Shown: positions 33,609 through 49,598 of the stretch, in pieces
Layout: the number at the start of each line of letters is the position of its first letter
Numbering within the stretch: the first letter of the stretch is position 1
Assembly (NCBI GenBank): GCA_013420905.1
Contig: JAAXNY010000001.1
Span: forward strand, 2,604,001 to 2,668,000
DNA length: 64,000 bases
Direction of reading: 5' to 3'
DNA from: Collybia mongolica
Lineage: Eukaryota > Basidiomycota > Agaricomycetes > Agaricales > Clitocybaceae
Made by a program: the position numbers and the translations under genes
The notes under the pieces: generated by a model
Database searches by the model: none
What the model was told of the DNA's origin: nothing
What the model saw: only the letters and a program-made list of their open reading frames with translations

Positions 33609-35038
33609 ATGACATCACACCAGCGTCGACCTGCTATGCCCCGCTCCGGTAATTTACCACACCACTTCTTCCAGCTAATGAAAAATATAAAACTCGAACT
33701 CTATTCGCCATACAACCCTTCTGATGTCATTAACATGGCGAACGGTAGCCCAATCATTGAAGAAACATTCGACAAGTCCTCCATTGCTGACCTCGTAGCC
33801 CAGTATGGCTCCTCCAGTGCCACTGCTTGGCTAGAGTTCGATCGTTACAAAATCTGGCGACCCTCCCACGACATTCCGGAGTCGTCGTTCCGTCCCGTTC
33901 AAGGTTATATGCGAAAAGGTATCCCATTCGACCAGATACTGCGAATGCAGCTCCAATTTACTCTTCATACTCTACAGATCCCTATGTATTTGCCTGGGGA
34001 AACCCTCTAGTCTCAGACGCAACTGCTCTAAGACCAACGGCTGCTGCCTTTCAAGAATGGGCAGAAGCTCAGGACCTTCGTCTCATCTGGTCATGCGTTG
34101 ACCACGAGCTCGAGCAGGTCCTGGCCGATCCACCATTTGAGTGGAGCTGTGTAAGCTGTATTTACGAGGACATCGTCGACCCCGCCCACATCGTAGAACT
34201 AACGAGTCCTGAAGCGGTCGGTAAGCAAGGCGGTGCCTCGGTCGTGAAGGACCTCAAGAAGAATATCAAGAGGGCCGATAAGCAAGACGTGCACGCCACT
34301 GAGGTAAAAAAGCATGAATGGTCCGACCAGGACAGGAAGGCAGTCGAGGAAGGTATCATTGAATGGAAGAAGTCGAAGTCGGGCGTGCAGATTGCCTCGG
34401 TATGCCTTTGCATGCCCTACAACGACACAACGGCAACAGCTGACACGTTTCACAGACAACATTACAGCCATGGCTGGACCAAGATCATCGCCGTTATTGG
34501 ATCGCAAAGAAAGACAATATGGTGAGACTTCTGAGTTACGCTTATGTCCATCACGCCACTCATCCATTTCTCGACAGGTAATTGGTGTATTGATTCTAAC
34601 ACCCATCCACGGACACGCCTGGCAGATCAAAAATGCTGTCTCTTTCCCAAACGCCCCAAAGGGCACATCTGAGAAGCTTATTTTCACCGCGCTCAGAGAC
34701 TTGGATTGCGAGCAACAGAAGAACGGAACATCTCAGTCCGAGCGGGTGACAGTAACCTTTGGCATCAGCGCCGCAGATGAGCTCCATCCGATCAAAAATC
34801 TTTCGGGCTGGAAAGTAACGGCAATGTCAAAAATATATGGCACAGTCACACAAGCAGCGGGCTTGCTCCGCAGAAGCGAGTTCAGAGTGCGTTGACATCC
34901 TTATTTTTGCGAGTATCCTTGCTAACCAATGCTCTATAGAGCAAGTTCGACTCGGGACACGACCCGATGTACGTTTGCTATCCTGGAGAGTTCAATTTGG
35001 AAGGCGTCAACACGCTTCTGAAGCTCCTTAAGAAGTGA
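33609..35038 (+). CDS. free-standing DUF2156 (LPG synthetase C-terminal-like, GNAT-fold) protein
   Basis: Five exons (33609-33918, 33978-34399, 34456-34521, 34578-34886, 34940-35038) give 401 residues. Blocks: SSATAWLEFDRYKIWRPSH, DPYVFAWGNPLVSD, RLIWSCVDHELEQVLA, GGASVVKDLKKNIKRA, QPWLDQDHRRYWIAKKDN, LILTPIHGHAWQIKNAVSF, RVTVTFGISAADEL and the end SEFRSKFDSGHDPMYVCYP. This fits the DUF2156 fold, which transfers aminoacyl groups from tRNA to lipids (bacterial MprF; fungal ergosteryl-aspartate synthase, where it is fused to AspRS). No synthetase domain is present here. ATG 33735 (MANGSP) is an alternative start. Lipid aminoacylation is inference from the fold; the family call is by recognition. 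Confidence 0.72.
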
Positions 35039-35822
35039 TTTAAATTTTCTACTCCTCAATTGGACCGTGAGGCTGGTAATATACTCGCTCGAACAATAAA
35101 ATACACGTAACTTGCGATAGTATTAACTTACACCCGATGTAACTAGAGCTGGGCCAGGCTCGCCCAACTGTAAACATAAATAACTTGATTTAATTAGAGT
35201 CAACGGTCGTCCATATCCTTTACCCAATGCCGTCACACTGGTGATACGATCCTACAGCTTCTGCCTGTTGCGAGCCACTAATTTTTCGAATGTGTAAATG
35301 TCCATTAAACTCGGAATGGAGGGTGTATCGGTCACGGAGAGTTGAGAAATGTATTTTTTTTAGTAAATAATAGTCATAGTAAACAATTACAATATACTAT
35401 AAGTACGCTTGTGTCCGGAACCTGCCAAACACCACAATTTTGTGCACCTTACAACGTGAGCCTTGAAAAGATTATAGTTAGTATTAGGCCGGATGTGTAC
35501 AATAGGCGATGAGAAAATTTTCAGAATTGCAGAAGTATATTCAGCAGAGGGATCGCTCCCTAAGACTGTTGAGCTTGATATGTGACTTGGTATTCATCAT
35601 ATTCGATGGACAGTAAACACGGGAGGCAAGCATGAAGAGGAGACTCACTGGGTAACTGCTGAAGGGTAACGCTGAAGAGGACTTGAGGCCAGAAAGAGGT
35701 CTGGTAAAGCCGGAAAAAAATCTTTCTTAAGTGGCATTTTCAATCTCCGCCACTAAAGGCCGACCAGCTATCTCCGATCGCCTGTTCGAACTCATCGAGA
35801 ACGACAGACAGGTTGACTTGAA
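35039..35822. other. intergenic DUF2156 gene to UPF3
   Basis: Mostly AT-rich 3' flank; no gene seen. The UPF3 start is preceded by TTGACTTGAA. A divergent minus ORF at 35727-35981 is a shadow of UPF3 exon 1. Confidence 0.35.
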
Positions 35823-37500
35823 ATGACCTCTGTTCCTGCTACCAAAGCTCCTCCAACGAGGCCCAAGAAAGATCGCGAAAGAGAACGAGAACGGAAGGAG
35901 AAGCCGCCGCCCGCAACTGAGCGCCTCAAGTCTGTGGTGCGCAGATTGCCGCCCAACCTGCCAGAAGATGTGTTCTGGCAAAGTGTCGACGCATGGGTCT
36001 CAGAGGAGACCGTTACCTGGAAGATCTTCCATCCTGGAAAAGCTCGAAAACGGTACGATTTAACATATATTCACCACCTCGCCCAAGTATTAAACAAGTT
36101 CAGATTGAACAAGGAGAATATACCTTCACGCGCATACATCGCATTTAAGACGGAAGACCAGCTTGCACTCTTTAGTAAAGACTATGATGGTCATGTGTTC
36201 CGAGACAAAGCAGGTATGCATCAGACTTGAGCATTCCTCATCATATGTCAACACCCATGGTTATCGCAGGGAATGAGTCACACACAGTAGTAGAATTCGC
36301 ACCCTATCAGAAAGTACCTACGGAGAAGAGGAAGCCTGACGCCCGGAACGCGACAATTGAAAAAGGTATATAAGCGTCGTTGCCTCATCACCTCTCATTT
36401 CATGACCCCTTGTTCACGTAACAGATGAGGATTACATATCCTTCTTGGAAGCATTGAACACGTCCTCAAACGCAGAGCCAGTCTCTATTGAAACTCTCAG
36501 TGCGTCTAGTTCTTCCCTCGTTCCTATCCCACTAAATTGGGCGCATACAGTTGCAGCCTCCCAACCGCCTGTCCCCCCCAAGACCACTCCTCTCCTCGAA
36601 GCCCTCAAAGCGGAAAAATCAGCCAACAAAGATAAGGAAGCTATCCTTCGGAACCATGCACATTACAAGGATCAAATCAACGTGGCCTCAAGCGCTTCTC
36701 GCAAGGATGACTCCAAGAAGAAAGGTGCACTAGCGCAGAAGCCCGTAGAGCCAGCCCCCAGTGGCAAGAAACCCCATAAGAAAGGGACATCAGCACCGGT
36801 ACCACCTGGACCCAAGGTATCTCCCATTGCGATGGCTCCTAAGAACGCTGGAGGCTCATCACAGGCACCGCCGAAATCTCCAAAGGCAGCGCGAGCGCCA
36901 AGGCCCTCTCATCAATCCAAGGCCGCACTAACGGTCCCTAAGATTACGACTGTTGCGGGAACTTCGGCACCTCCTACTATTGAGGTGACCAGCGCCCAGT
37001 CTAGTCAGACCGCTCCCGCTGCAACGGCCGCACCGCCACGCAGGACTCGGCCTGTCATCGGTCTGGCATCTCGCCAGTTTGAGGCGGCGTTGAGTGGTGC
37101 TGGGGTTGGGGCTACAGGCGAACGCAAAAGTAGGCGTGAACGTGAGAAGGAACAGGAGAAAAACTCTAGCTCCGCTAACGTTGCCGCCACTGTTGGACCT
37201 ACCGAAGTGAAGCAGACACCACCATCACCCCGTAGAGACCGCGGACGTGGACGAGGAGATGCCGCAGTCGCGCCCAGAGCAGGACCAACCATCAAAGTTC
37301 CGAGCATCTTGCAACGTGCTGACAACGGACCCTCAGCTACAGCTTCAAAAGATGCTCCTCGTATCGATAATATCGATGCATCCGCATCTCTAGGTCCGGA
37401 TATATCAGGATCTCATCACCCTGGCGGCGGTGGGCGCGGCGCTCGCCGCGGGAGAGGGCGAGGAAGAGGTGGCAATACAGGCCCTGCGCGGGGTGGCTGA
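35823..37500 (+). CDS. UPF3: nonsense-mediated mRNA decay factor UPF3 (Smg4/UPF3 domain)
   Basis: Four exons (35823-36052, 36104-36213, 36270-36365, 36425-37500) give 503 residues. A basic N-tail (KKDRERERERKEK) is followed by LKSVVRRLPPNLPEDVFWQSVD, WVSEETVTWKIFHPGKARKR and SRAYIAFKTEDQLALFSKDYDGHVF, the RRM-like Smg4/UPF3 domain. NESHTVVEFAPYQKVP continues it. The long C-terminal half is low complexity, Ala/Pro/Ser/Lys rich, and ends in an RGG tail (GGGGRGARRGRGRGRGG). UPF3 bridges the exon-junction complex to UPF2-UPF1 to mark premature stops. It lies ~2.6 kb after the splicing gene SYF2 on the same strand. Confidence 0.9.
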
Positions 37501-38511
37501 CTGCTATTTCTAAACGTCAGTCAGCCCCGGACTACAACAAAGGGTGCTCCCTCCCTCTGGAGCCCAAATTCCGTGGTTCATCCCAAGAGTTATAACTTCG
37601 ACGCCTGCTGCCCTTTCATGTTTGCTGCGCACGTCTCTGGCACAATGTTGCTACTGTGGACTACCTTAAATGAATTCTCTAGGCCGCCCCATGTCCATTT
37701 ACAACTCCCGGCGCTCTCGCACTACGGCCCATCTTGTGGTTGATACTGAATCATATCATAACGTCAAAGTTCGCGCCATGTAACTTAGCTATTCTAGTTC
37801 TGTACGGTTTCAATTTGACACGAGGACGGATATATAACAAGCGTAGGATTTTGATACAAATCAACTTTGACGATACATCATACTAATTGGGTGCGGTAGA
37901 ACAACCCATCGGACCAAACGCTCCAATCTAAGCTCCAGAGTAATAAAAAAAAGGCACTACAACGAATGGCGCTAGTAATTCGTTACGTTTCTAGGCCTAT
38001 AGACGAAACCGATTTTTAGTCCCGAGAAGCAACTGCTATCAAAACAGTTTAGAAGTTATGAATAGAGTGGTATCCCTATGGAGGCACTGTGGGCTGACAC
38101 CGTTTCCATACTCAAATTTCCTCACTGATGGCTATGCCAAACAATACTTCAGGGTCCACCGTGGTTGGCGGGAATTTAAATTTGCCTAGTGACATATGCG
38201 CAGAATGATCGCAGCAAGCTCAACATTCGCGTGTTATTTCACCATTCTCAAGAGCATTTCTTGTATGTGTCATGCGCGCATCACGTACCCCTTTTTGAAG
38301 AAAAAAACAAATTATTCCGCAGTTTCAAAAACAACAATAACCACCAAACCCCGGTTGTTCCGTAATGGGATTGGACTGGTGATGCCACCAACCCTCACCA
38401 TCTAAATGCACAGTAAAGATATAAAAAAACAGAACCAAACCTTGGGTTGTCTCAGATAAGTTCCCTGGTATCACTTTGACATGCCATTTCCGCCCATCTC
38501 CCTCCTTCACC
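37501..38511. other. intergenic UPF3 to GT8 gene
   Basis: Long 3' flank of UPF3, then promoter of the glycosyltransferase. Poly-A and AT-rich tracts (about 37945 and 38300) but no ORF with a domain, and no inverted repeats noticed. Confidence 0.35.
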
Positions 38512-39649
38512 ATGAGTTTCTCATATTCTCGCCGAAGATATCCATACACTTCACTGCCATCTAACCACACAACGACTGTGGGGCACTGGCCTAGCCGCCG
38601 CTGGATTGTCGTCAGCATCGTCCTTCTGTGCACACTCACTGTACTTGTCTGGGGAGGTCTGGAGTCTCTGAAATCACCGACGTTTAGTCCCCAAAAGAGT
38701 TATCAACCGATGTACGACACCTTTACCTCCTTCTAACCTTCAAGCTCATTTGTATAGGAATCGTCCACCGCTTGTGTATGCAGGGGATCGTTCCTCTCCG
38801 CGAGAGAAACGTGCCATCGTCTCTACGCTATACAGCGATTCATATGCGGTCGGTATCGCTGTGCTAGGATATTCTGTGAGAAGGGTCAACACTACGGCTC
38901 GCCTCATAGTCCCGTACCTTGAAGGTCGTATATCCGACAAGGCCCTTTGCATGGTACGGGCTGTAGGCTGGGAACCCATACCCGTCCCCTTCATCCGACC
39001 GCCACATAATGGCAAAGGAATTTATCATCGATTCGTTGACCAATACACGAAACTCAATATTTGGGCATTAGACAAGATGAACATCGAGCAGGCCGTCTAC
39101 CTGGATGCAGATACGTTGGTTCGTCGAAACCTCGACGAACTCTTCAATCTTCCTTTCAACTTTGCCGCTGTGCCCGATATATATGGGGACAAACGGGGAT
39201 TCACTGTTAATTTTAATGCTGGCGTCCTTGTACTTCGCCCGTCTAGTGGGGTGCTGGACGTCATGAAAGAAAAGATAGAGACAGCGGACTTCCCCCTCGA
39301 CCAAGCCGAACAGTCTTTTTTGAACTTGTTCTTTTCCGCGAATGCCCTCCGGCTGCCTTACGAATATAACGCGAACCTCGCTATCAAGGAGAGCAGCCCC
39401 GCCATGTGGGAAGGAATGAAGGAAGAAATCCGAGTTGTGCATTATACCCTGGTTAAACCTTTTCTGGACGAAACTATGGCTTCTTCCAATATATTCACAG
39501 AAGAAGAGCTGCGGAGGGTGATGGACTCCGCTGCGAAGAAAAGGGATAGCATGTTTGCTGAAGAAGTCCAGTGGTGGCGAGATGCATATGACAAGATGAT
39601 GGAAGATGACGAAGTAACCAAAAGTTGTCACAGCATTCCAGTGAGCTAG
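38512..39649 (+). CDS. glycosyltransferase family 8 protein (glycogenin-like), type II membrane
   Basis: Two exons (38512-38711, 38758-39649) give 363 residues. After a short basic head, RRWIVVSIVLLCTLTVLVWGG is a single membrane anchor, as in Golgi type II glycosyltransferases. The luminal domain has RAIVSTLYSDSYAVGIAVLG, KLNIWALDKMNIEQAVYLDAD with the GT8 metal-binding DxD, RRNLDELFNLP and FTVNFNAGVLVLRPS. A late VVHYTLVKPF corresponds to the second metal-ligand region. These enzymes transfer a sugar from a UDP donor; the acceptor is unknown. An upstream in-frame codon at 38476 is unlikely because ATG 38512 sits just before the basic head. Confidence 0.87.
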
Positions 39650-40258
39650 AAATAGTAGGTGATAATGATCCACTCGTGATTTCTTAAATCAGCTAATCTG
39701 AGCCCAATTTTCAATCAGACTAAACCTAATTTTGACATGCCGTCGCACGTCGTACACACAGCCTGAGTGAGACGCGGCAACGGAAGATGCGCGTAATGGC
39801 AAATGCTAGGTATAGCTATAGCCATGCCATATATAAAGCGTGGATATCTTATCTACCTGATTTAATTGTTAATACTCAAGCACATGTAATTATATCAAAG
39901 TAACGGCGTAGAGGCGGACTAAACGGGTTTACTAGTTCGCCCACGAGGCCGAAGAACTATCAAACACTTCGCCGTGATAGGTGCGGTAACTCCAGAAAGA
40001 CCCTTCTATTCGCAAATTAAAGCGCCCCACCCCCGAAGTAGAGTGCTATCATGATCAGTCAGGAATCATGAATATCTGATGGTATCCGTTGAAGTGTTTT
40101 GACAAGAACGGGCGTCTGTTCATCGTGTGATGTAGCAATATGCAGTTTTTTTCCAGAAATCGATGAGGATCTTTCTGGTTTTGTCCCCTTACTAGAAGAT
40201 TTTGTTACGTGATGATACTTCTCCTATAAAGTATTTGTACAAGACTCCGGGCTGCGGT
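39650..40258. other. intergenic between convergent GT8 and acyltransferase genes
   Basis: Shared 3' flanks; no ORF or repeat recognised. Confidence 0.4.
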
Positions 40259-41736
40259 TTACAAGACTACGACCAGTTTCGCATACTTAGTCAATAGAGG
40301 GTCAGCTTTAAGCCCAGCGGCCCCTTCTTTCTCAATGGCCACCAGGAAATGAACATCTCCAGACACCTTGTCCTGCGTCATCATCACGTAGCCTGGAGGA
40401 TATGGGCCGCCACTGCCAGCGGTTGCACTGAAAGGCTTTCCCCATCCCAGGTCAAGTTTGGGACCTTGCAAATCAAATCGACACCAATTGGTGAAGATGA
40501 TATCTGCATTCCAAACAATCCGACCCGGAGGTTTACTGTTCTGTTCCGCTTCGAAGAAAGCGATCTTGGCGGCAAGAGCTTGAGGGGATAACTGGACGCC
40601 TATGGCATTTCGGATTGCGAGGGCGACCTGCGACGCAGACTCGTTGGTGAGCGATAAGAGATCGGAACGAGAGACGGTGGTGAAGAAGAGGGGGTTGAAA
40701 TTGCCGTAATATTTGCCTTGTATATCTCCCTGAGGCGCTCTCTCACGCCCGTCCGCAGCAGCCGCAATGACCTCGTTGCCCGATGTTTTCGAGGAGCGAC
40801 CATCTAAGCGGGATACTTTGGCATTTTCGCGTGCGCGAGTAATGACGCCACTAAGGAGAGCAGCGATCGCATCACCTGATGATATCCACTGTTCAGAATT
40901 CGAGCCACCAGCGGGCGAAAAATCTTGCTTTAACCGTTCGATATCGGATTTCGAAAATATCCAACGAGAAGCTTCTGATGGTGCCAACAAGAAAGGAGAG
41001 GGATCCGTTGTCGGATTCAGAAGAACTGAGAATCCTGGGGGTGGCGGGGGCGCCAATAAATCCTTGTAATAACCGGGAAAGAACCGACCTGGGGTATGCG
41101 CCCAGTCATCTGGTATGCGTGTAAGGTCAACCGTTTCGCCCCGAACTAACTGAGCCCAAGTTTCGAGAAAATCGAGGAAGCCACGCAGGTCAGCCACCTG
41201 GTGATTCAAAGAAGAGGCAACAGCTATGGTTCCACAAGAGAACTAGTTTCGTTCGACTGTTAGCATTGACTGAAGCCCATAAGCGAATGAACTATGTTGA
41301 TATATACCTGAGTTACTTTGACTGCTAAGGTTGGTGATAACGGAGGCAATAATGGCTCATGTCGAGGCGTAAGGGTTTCATTATCCCCAGCAAATGCAGT
41401 ATCCTTCAATTCCACTATGTAAGGTGTCCCTACTCGGTCTTTGACATCCATCGCGAGAACTGTTTCGCCATTCTCGTTGACTCTGACTGTTCCTGCGACT
41501 GCTGGATACAACTCCAAGGCTTCTGCTAAAGCGGCCTCGAGTTTCTTGAAGACAGTGCTACTATCAAGCTTTCGAGCCAAAGGGTGGTAGAATCGATGAT
41601 TGCGAATTTGGATCGGAGCAGAGAGCAAATCTAGCCCATGCAGCGGAATTTCTGATGGAGGAGGTGGACGATTATATATGTTGGTGGGGAAGAGGGTGTG
41701 CACTTGAACTGAATTGACAGCGAAGTCCTGTAGCAT
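40259..41736 (-). CDS. BAHD-type / trichothecene acyltransferase-like transferase
   Basis: Two exons (41736-41308 and 41242-40259) with a 65 nt intron give 470 residues. The N-terminal half reads HTLFPTNIYNRPPPPSEIP and KKLEAALAEALELYPAVAG. At the start of exon 2, SSLNHQVADLRGFLDFLETW contains the HxxxD catalytic motif (H-Q-V-A-D). Near the C-terminus, KLDLGWGKP is the DFGWG structural motif with L for F. Both define the BAHD/transferase superfamily, which moves an acyl group from an acyl-CoA to an alcohol or amine. The substrate is unknown. It is transcribed divergently from the ENA-type ATPase; their shared promoter is now split by a transposon. Confidence 0.87.
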
Positions 41737-42238
41737 GGTGAGTTCACGAAGCAAAGGTATTCATTCAACACTAAATAATTTGGATCAGATATATACGGCC
41801 TCGACTGATACGGTACCGAAACGCATTCTCCGATGTGGCGTACGACGCCCAATTCATCTATGATACCGAACCTTGTGTATTGAACCATAACCCTATTTTT
41901 GGAATTCCAACAGAGGCACATTGTTCGGAATATGGCTTTAAGCCATTGCCTACAGTTACAGTGTCTTTCTGGGTCGGTCGCGTCTTCAGAGGCTCGGGAT
42001 CCGTGATATGGTACAATTTCAACCATTCATTTGTACCTTTTCCTTCATGTTCCGAGCACCCAGAAAGGATTGTGTTCTTAGAGGTTCTTGGCTTCTCTTG
42101 GAACTCGAACACGTTCGTCCATTTTTCTCTCTTGGCGGTTGAAAGCTGAGGTCTTGGCACAGGGAGACTATGAAATGAACGAGGGAGGGCACGAAAGCCT
42201 TCGATCTTCAAACCCCACCCCCAAAGAACGGTCATGGG
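41737..42238. promoter_or_regulatory. ancestral divergent promoter of acyltransferase and ATPase
   Basis: About 500 bp between the acyltransferase ATG (41736) and the left target duplication of the hAT element. It presumably carried the original ATPase promoter and leader. Open frames here (41835-42149 plus; 41858-42397 minus) show no domain. Confidence 0.5.
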
Positions 42239-43317
42239 TAGGGCTGCACGCCGTGACCGTACCTCACGGTATGTACGGACCCGTAGTACGGTTACCGTAC
42301 CCGTGCCGTTCAGCCTCAGGTTCACCACGTTGACGGGACGGTAGACGGGACGGTTAACACCCGTCCATTGCCGTCGAAAGACGGCCGTCCACGGCATTGG
42401 ACGGTATTAGACGGGTATCCCCCATCAAACTTTATTTTATTTTTCGCATCCACATGCCACAGGTTCAGTAACAACACAACGTGAAGCTTTGATGTCTTGT
42501 CGCACCGACGCCGCTGAACACCGTGCCAAGCACATGCAGACCGCACCACCCTACCTGAAATATATCCTGTTGTTTCAGATTTCCTTATTCATGTAATTAC
42601 CATCTCTTCCATTCTATTCGGTGACAATGTCCCTGGGATGGTACTCACACGGGGCGGGCCATCGACGAGGCAAGAATGGACGCGGAGTATATTTTCATTG
42701 TATCACAAGCCAATAGTGATAATATCTGTGGTTCAATTTTCATCATCGATTGCGGGCGTGCAAGAGGAACAAAAGGACAACTCCGCGTAATTGAAAAAAA
42801 TCGAAACGCGTTCACAGTGTCGCCGAGCAAGATTTTTCATGGAGAGGCTGAGGCAGGATAAAATGCTCGCAGAAACAACTCAAACCCCCAACCGTGACCC
42901 CTTCTCAATATGGCAGATCAGCCTGCTCAAGGACCTGATGGTCAACTACTCGACGCGTCGAAAATCCAGTGGTCGGGACACCATTTCCCTCCACCGTGCA
43001 AGCCTCCACGCTGATACCATCCGGATTCTAATGCTAGTTAAGAAACGGTTACATCTGGCCCGCGCAAAGGCAAACGCAGCCCTACGTCGTTGAATACCTA
43101 GCGTACAGTATGGAATGTAATTTTTTTTTACTTTCAATGGATACCGTCTACCGTACATAACCGTACAACGGCCGTCTCCGTACCCGTCCCGTAGCCGTTG
43201 GGGTTTGACTGACCAAACACTACGGACGGTGGACGGTCGAGCCGTACCCGTCTCATGACCGTTGATTGTACGGCCGTACCCGTCAGACGGTACGGTGTGC
43301 AGCCCTAGTCATGGGCT
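42239..43317. mobile_element. non-autonomous hAT-like DNA transposon
   Basis: The ends read TAGGGCTGCAC and GTGCAGCCCTA (11 bp perfect TIR, longer imperfect). They are flanked by an exact 8 bp direct repeat GTCATGGG at 42231-42238 and 43318-43325. TIR style and 8 bp duplication are diagnostic of hAT. Both ends (about 42250-42420 and 43140-43310) are packed with inverted ACGG/CCGT and CGTACCCGT motifs, likely transposase-binding repeats. The interior has no recognisable transposase; a short ORF at 42791-43093 is basic but unrecognised. Confidence 0.88.
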
Positions 43318-43320
43318 CTT

Positions 43321-47456
<4,136 letters not shown>

Positions 47457-47635
47457 GTATAGATGTTTCGTGCTAAGCTGTCTGGAGAGGGATAGCCCAA
47501 AAAATTAAACTGTCAATCGAGAGCTCTTGTAGTGCTTAGTGGCAGGACAAATGTAGTCTTCCGTGCCTCAATTTATGTGTTATCTGACAATCGGTGAAGT
47601 TCATTTTACGTACAGAATACAAGATTAAACTAGAA

Positions 47636-48886
47636 CTACTTGAAGCCGGTGGCAAGCCAATCCCAGATGATCGGGGTTATCTCTCCTACCTTGGCCTCAT
47701 GCGTCAGGAAGTCGAAGTACGGATCGTCATGAACGCCGTGCTTGTGCATGACGAATCGGGCCTCATCATGATCTCGACAGATTCGATCCGCTACTACGAC
47801 AATTTCATCCCTCAAACATTCTGCGTCTCCAGAGGTTATAAGGACTCTGTCAACCACAGTTTTGGCGTTACTAAACCATGACTTGGGTGCTTTGATGGCC
47901 TCGATGTAGGGCCGTTGTGAGTCAGGTATCCCAGCCAAGACTTGGCGACCCCATTCAGCAAGGCATTTGGTACCGATAACATCATTGCCGTCTTCAGAGA
48001 CAAGTGATCCCCCTTCGCCTGAAAGAGAGACCCACGGCGACATGAGGTACATGCCACGGATAGGCGATGACAAATTGATACTTGGAACACCGTTCAGAGG
48101 ATGAAGCAGGTGCGAAATGAGTTGAAGAGCAAGATTGGCCCCTGCTGAGTCGCCCGTGATTTGAATATTCTCTGGGCGCACCCCTGTAGAGATGAGATAT
48201 TCCAATGCCCGTACAGCTTGCTTGAGTTGAGTAGGGAAAGTGGCAGTCGGCACCAATGCTATACCATGTACTTAGCTCGAGTTGAACAAGTTTTGGCCAC
48301 GAACGTACTATAATTTAGGATGGCGAGTCCAGCATCCACTCCACGGTGTTTAAGTTGTGTAAGGGTATGCTCCCAAAAAGTGGCGAAATAGAAAGGCATG
48401 GGAATTAAAAATGCTCCACCTGGATGGGCCGCCATCAGACTGGCACGCTTGTGAAGTCACCTGCACGTACCATGGAAGTACAAGATGACTCGATCGGTCC
48501 TACGTTTCCCAATCCAAAAAAGTCTTGTATTCTCTCCAAGGTCATCGATTACGGCTGGTAATCCCTGGTCTTTCGTCCACTTCATGTATACTTGATATGT
48601 ATCGCCCAATATCCACTGCATCTGGGCAGTATTTAGATGCTTTGTGAAGATGTAGAAAAATTTATCGCCCAGCACACGCTTCCAGCTTTTGTACGCATTG
48701 TTGGGGTGAAATGGTGATGTCAATAGCGTCCATACAAGTACAAGCGCTGTGGAAGAACAGCTAGGTAAGTGGCATGGTATCAACATCGAATATTATCGCA
48801 CGCATATGGAACAAGAGCGATGCAATTGCTGTCACTCTCTCGGTCCAGGACGGATTTCCATACTGATTCGATGAGGGCATCGACAT
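47636..48886 (-). CDS. alpha/beta hydrolase (steryl acetyl hydrolase-like/esterase)
   Basis: Four exons; exon 1 is 48886-48802, joined after a 55 nt intron to 48746. The spliced product begins MSMPSSNQYGNPSWTER and has a hydrophobic stretch ASLLFHMPLVLVWTLLTS. Then VILYFHGGAFLIPMPFYFATF carries the HGG oxyanion hole, LNYTLVPTATFPTQLKQA the lid side, and ITGDSAGANLALQLISHLL the GDSAG nucleophile elbow. LITSGDAECLRDE gives the acid and KHGVHDDPYFDF the catalytic His. This is the abhydrolase 3/HSL class, third of its kind in the window. It is convergent with the ATPase, with 179 bp between the stops. Confidence 0.85.
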
Positions 48887-49598
48887 TTTGCGAGAGGGCA
48901 GTGAGACTGGAATGAGGTGATGGTAGAAACCATCCACGAAGGATACTTATAAGTAGATCCTAGTACATATTGTGGGAGTCTTCAGTTTGTTATAATCGCC
49001 TCGGTGTCTATCGGTGTCCTGATGGAGCATTGGTTCTGACGGGTTGTTCCATCTAAGTTCCACGAGACGTACATCATGGGAGGCCAAAACCCACGCCTTT
49101 GGAAACAGTCCTTTCTAATAGCGGGTTCCATGGGAGTATGGAGAAGCAAGTATGTTGATAAACAGATACCTGCATTCTGTCAAACCTTATAAGTATTAGG
49201 CGACTTCACTGTCGGTGTGAGGTGATGGCGATAGTGCGAGCCTCCGATAGCGTCCGATGGCTTAAGCGCTTATAATCCGTCAGCCGAAAAAAGAACCGGT
49301 CTCTCACTGAGCTTGCTCAAGCCGTCTGTGTTTCCGCTCCAAATTTAACGTCGCGATGTCAGTCTAACAACTTACATTATTAATCAAGATGGAGGCCATG
49401 AGTGAGTACTTATGGTTAAACGAAGTTATTTTGTAAATCAGTTTCATAAAGCGCCAGAAACAGATGAGGAAATCAACACTCCCTTGCAACTTGCCGAGAT
49501 ACCGAGAACCATAGTGTAACTCAAGCAATCATTACGAGAAACCCTCACACCCTTCGGGCACATGGAAGATGTGGGAGCTTCCCAATTTCGCTGTGTCC
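48887..49598. other. intergenic hydrolase to beta-lactamase-like gene
   Basis: No supported gene. A possible two-exon mini-ORF (ATG 49389, donor GTGAGT at ~49402, acceptor before AAACAGATG) would give ~24 residues with no CaaX end and no match; not called. Confidence 0.3.

Noticed and set aside
42645..43093. ORFs inside the hAT-like element as a transposase
   Set aside because: Too short, with no recognisable zinc-finger or hAT dimerisation motif; the element is called non-autonomous.
49389..49520. Possible tiny spliced ORF resembling a pheromone precursor
   Set aside because: The ~24-residue product lacks a C-terminal CaaX cysteine motif and has no recognisable processing signals.
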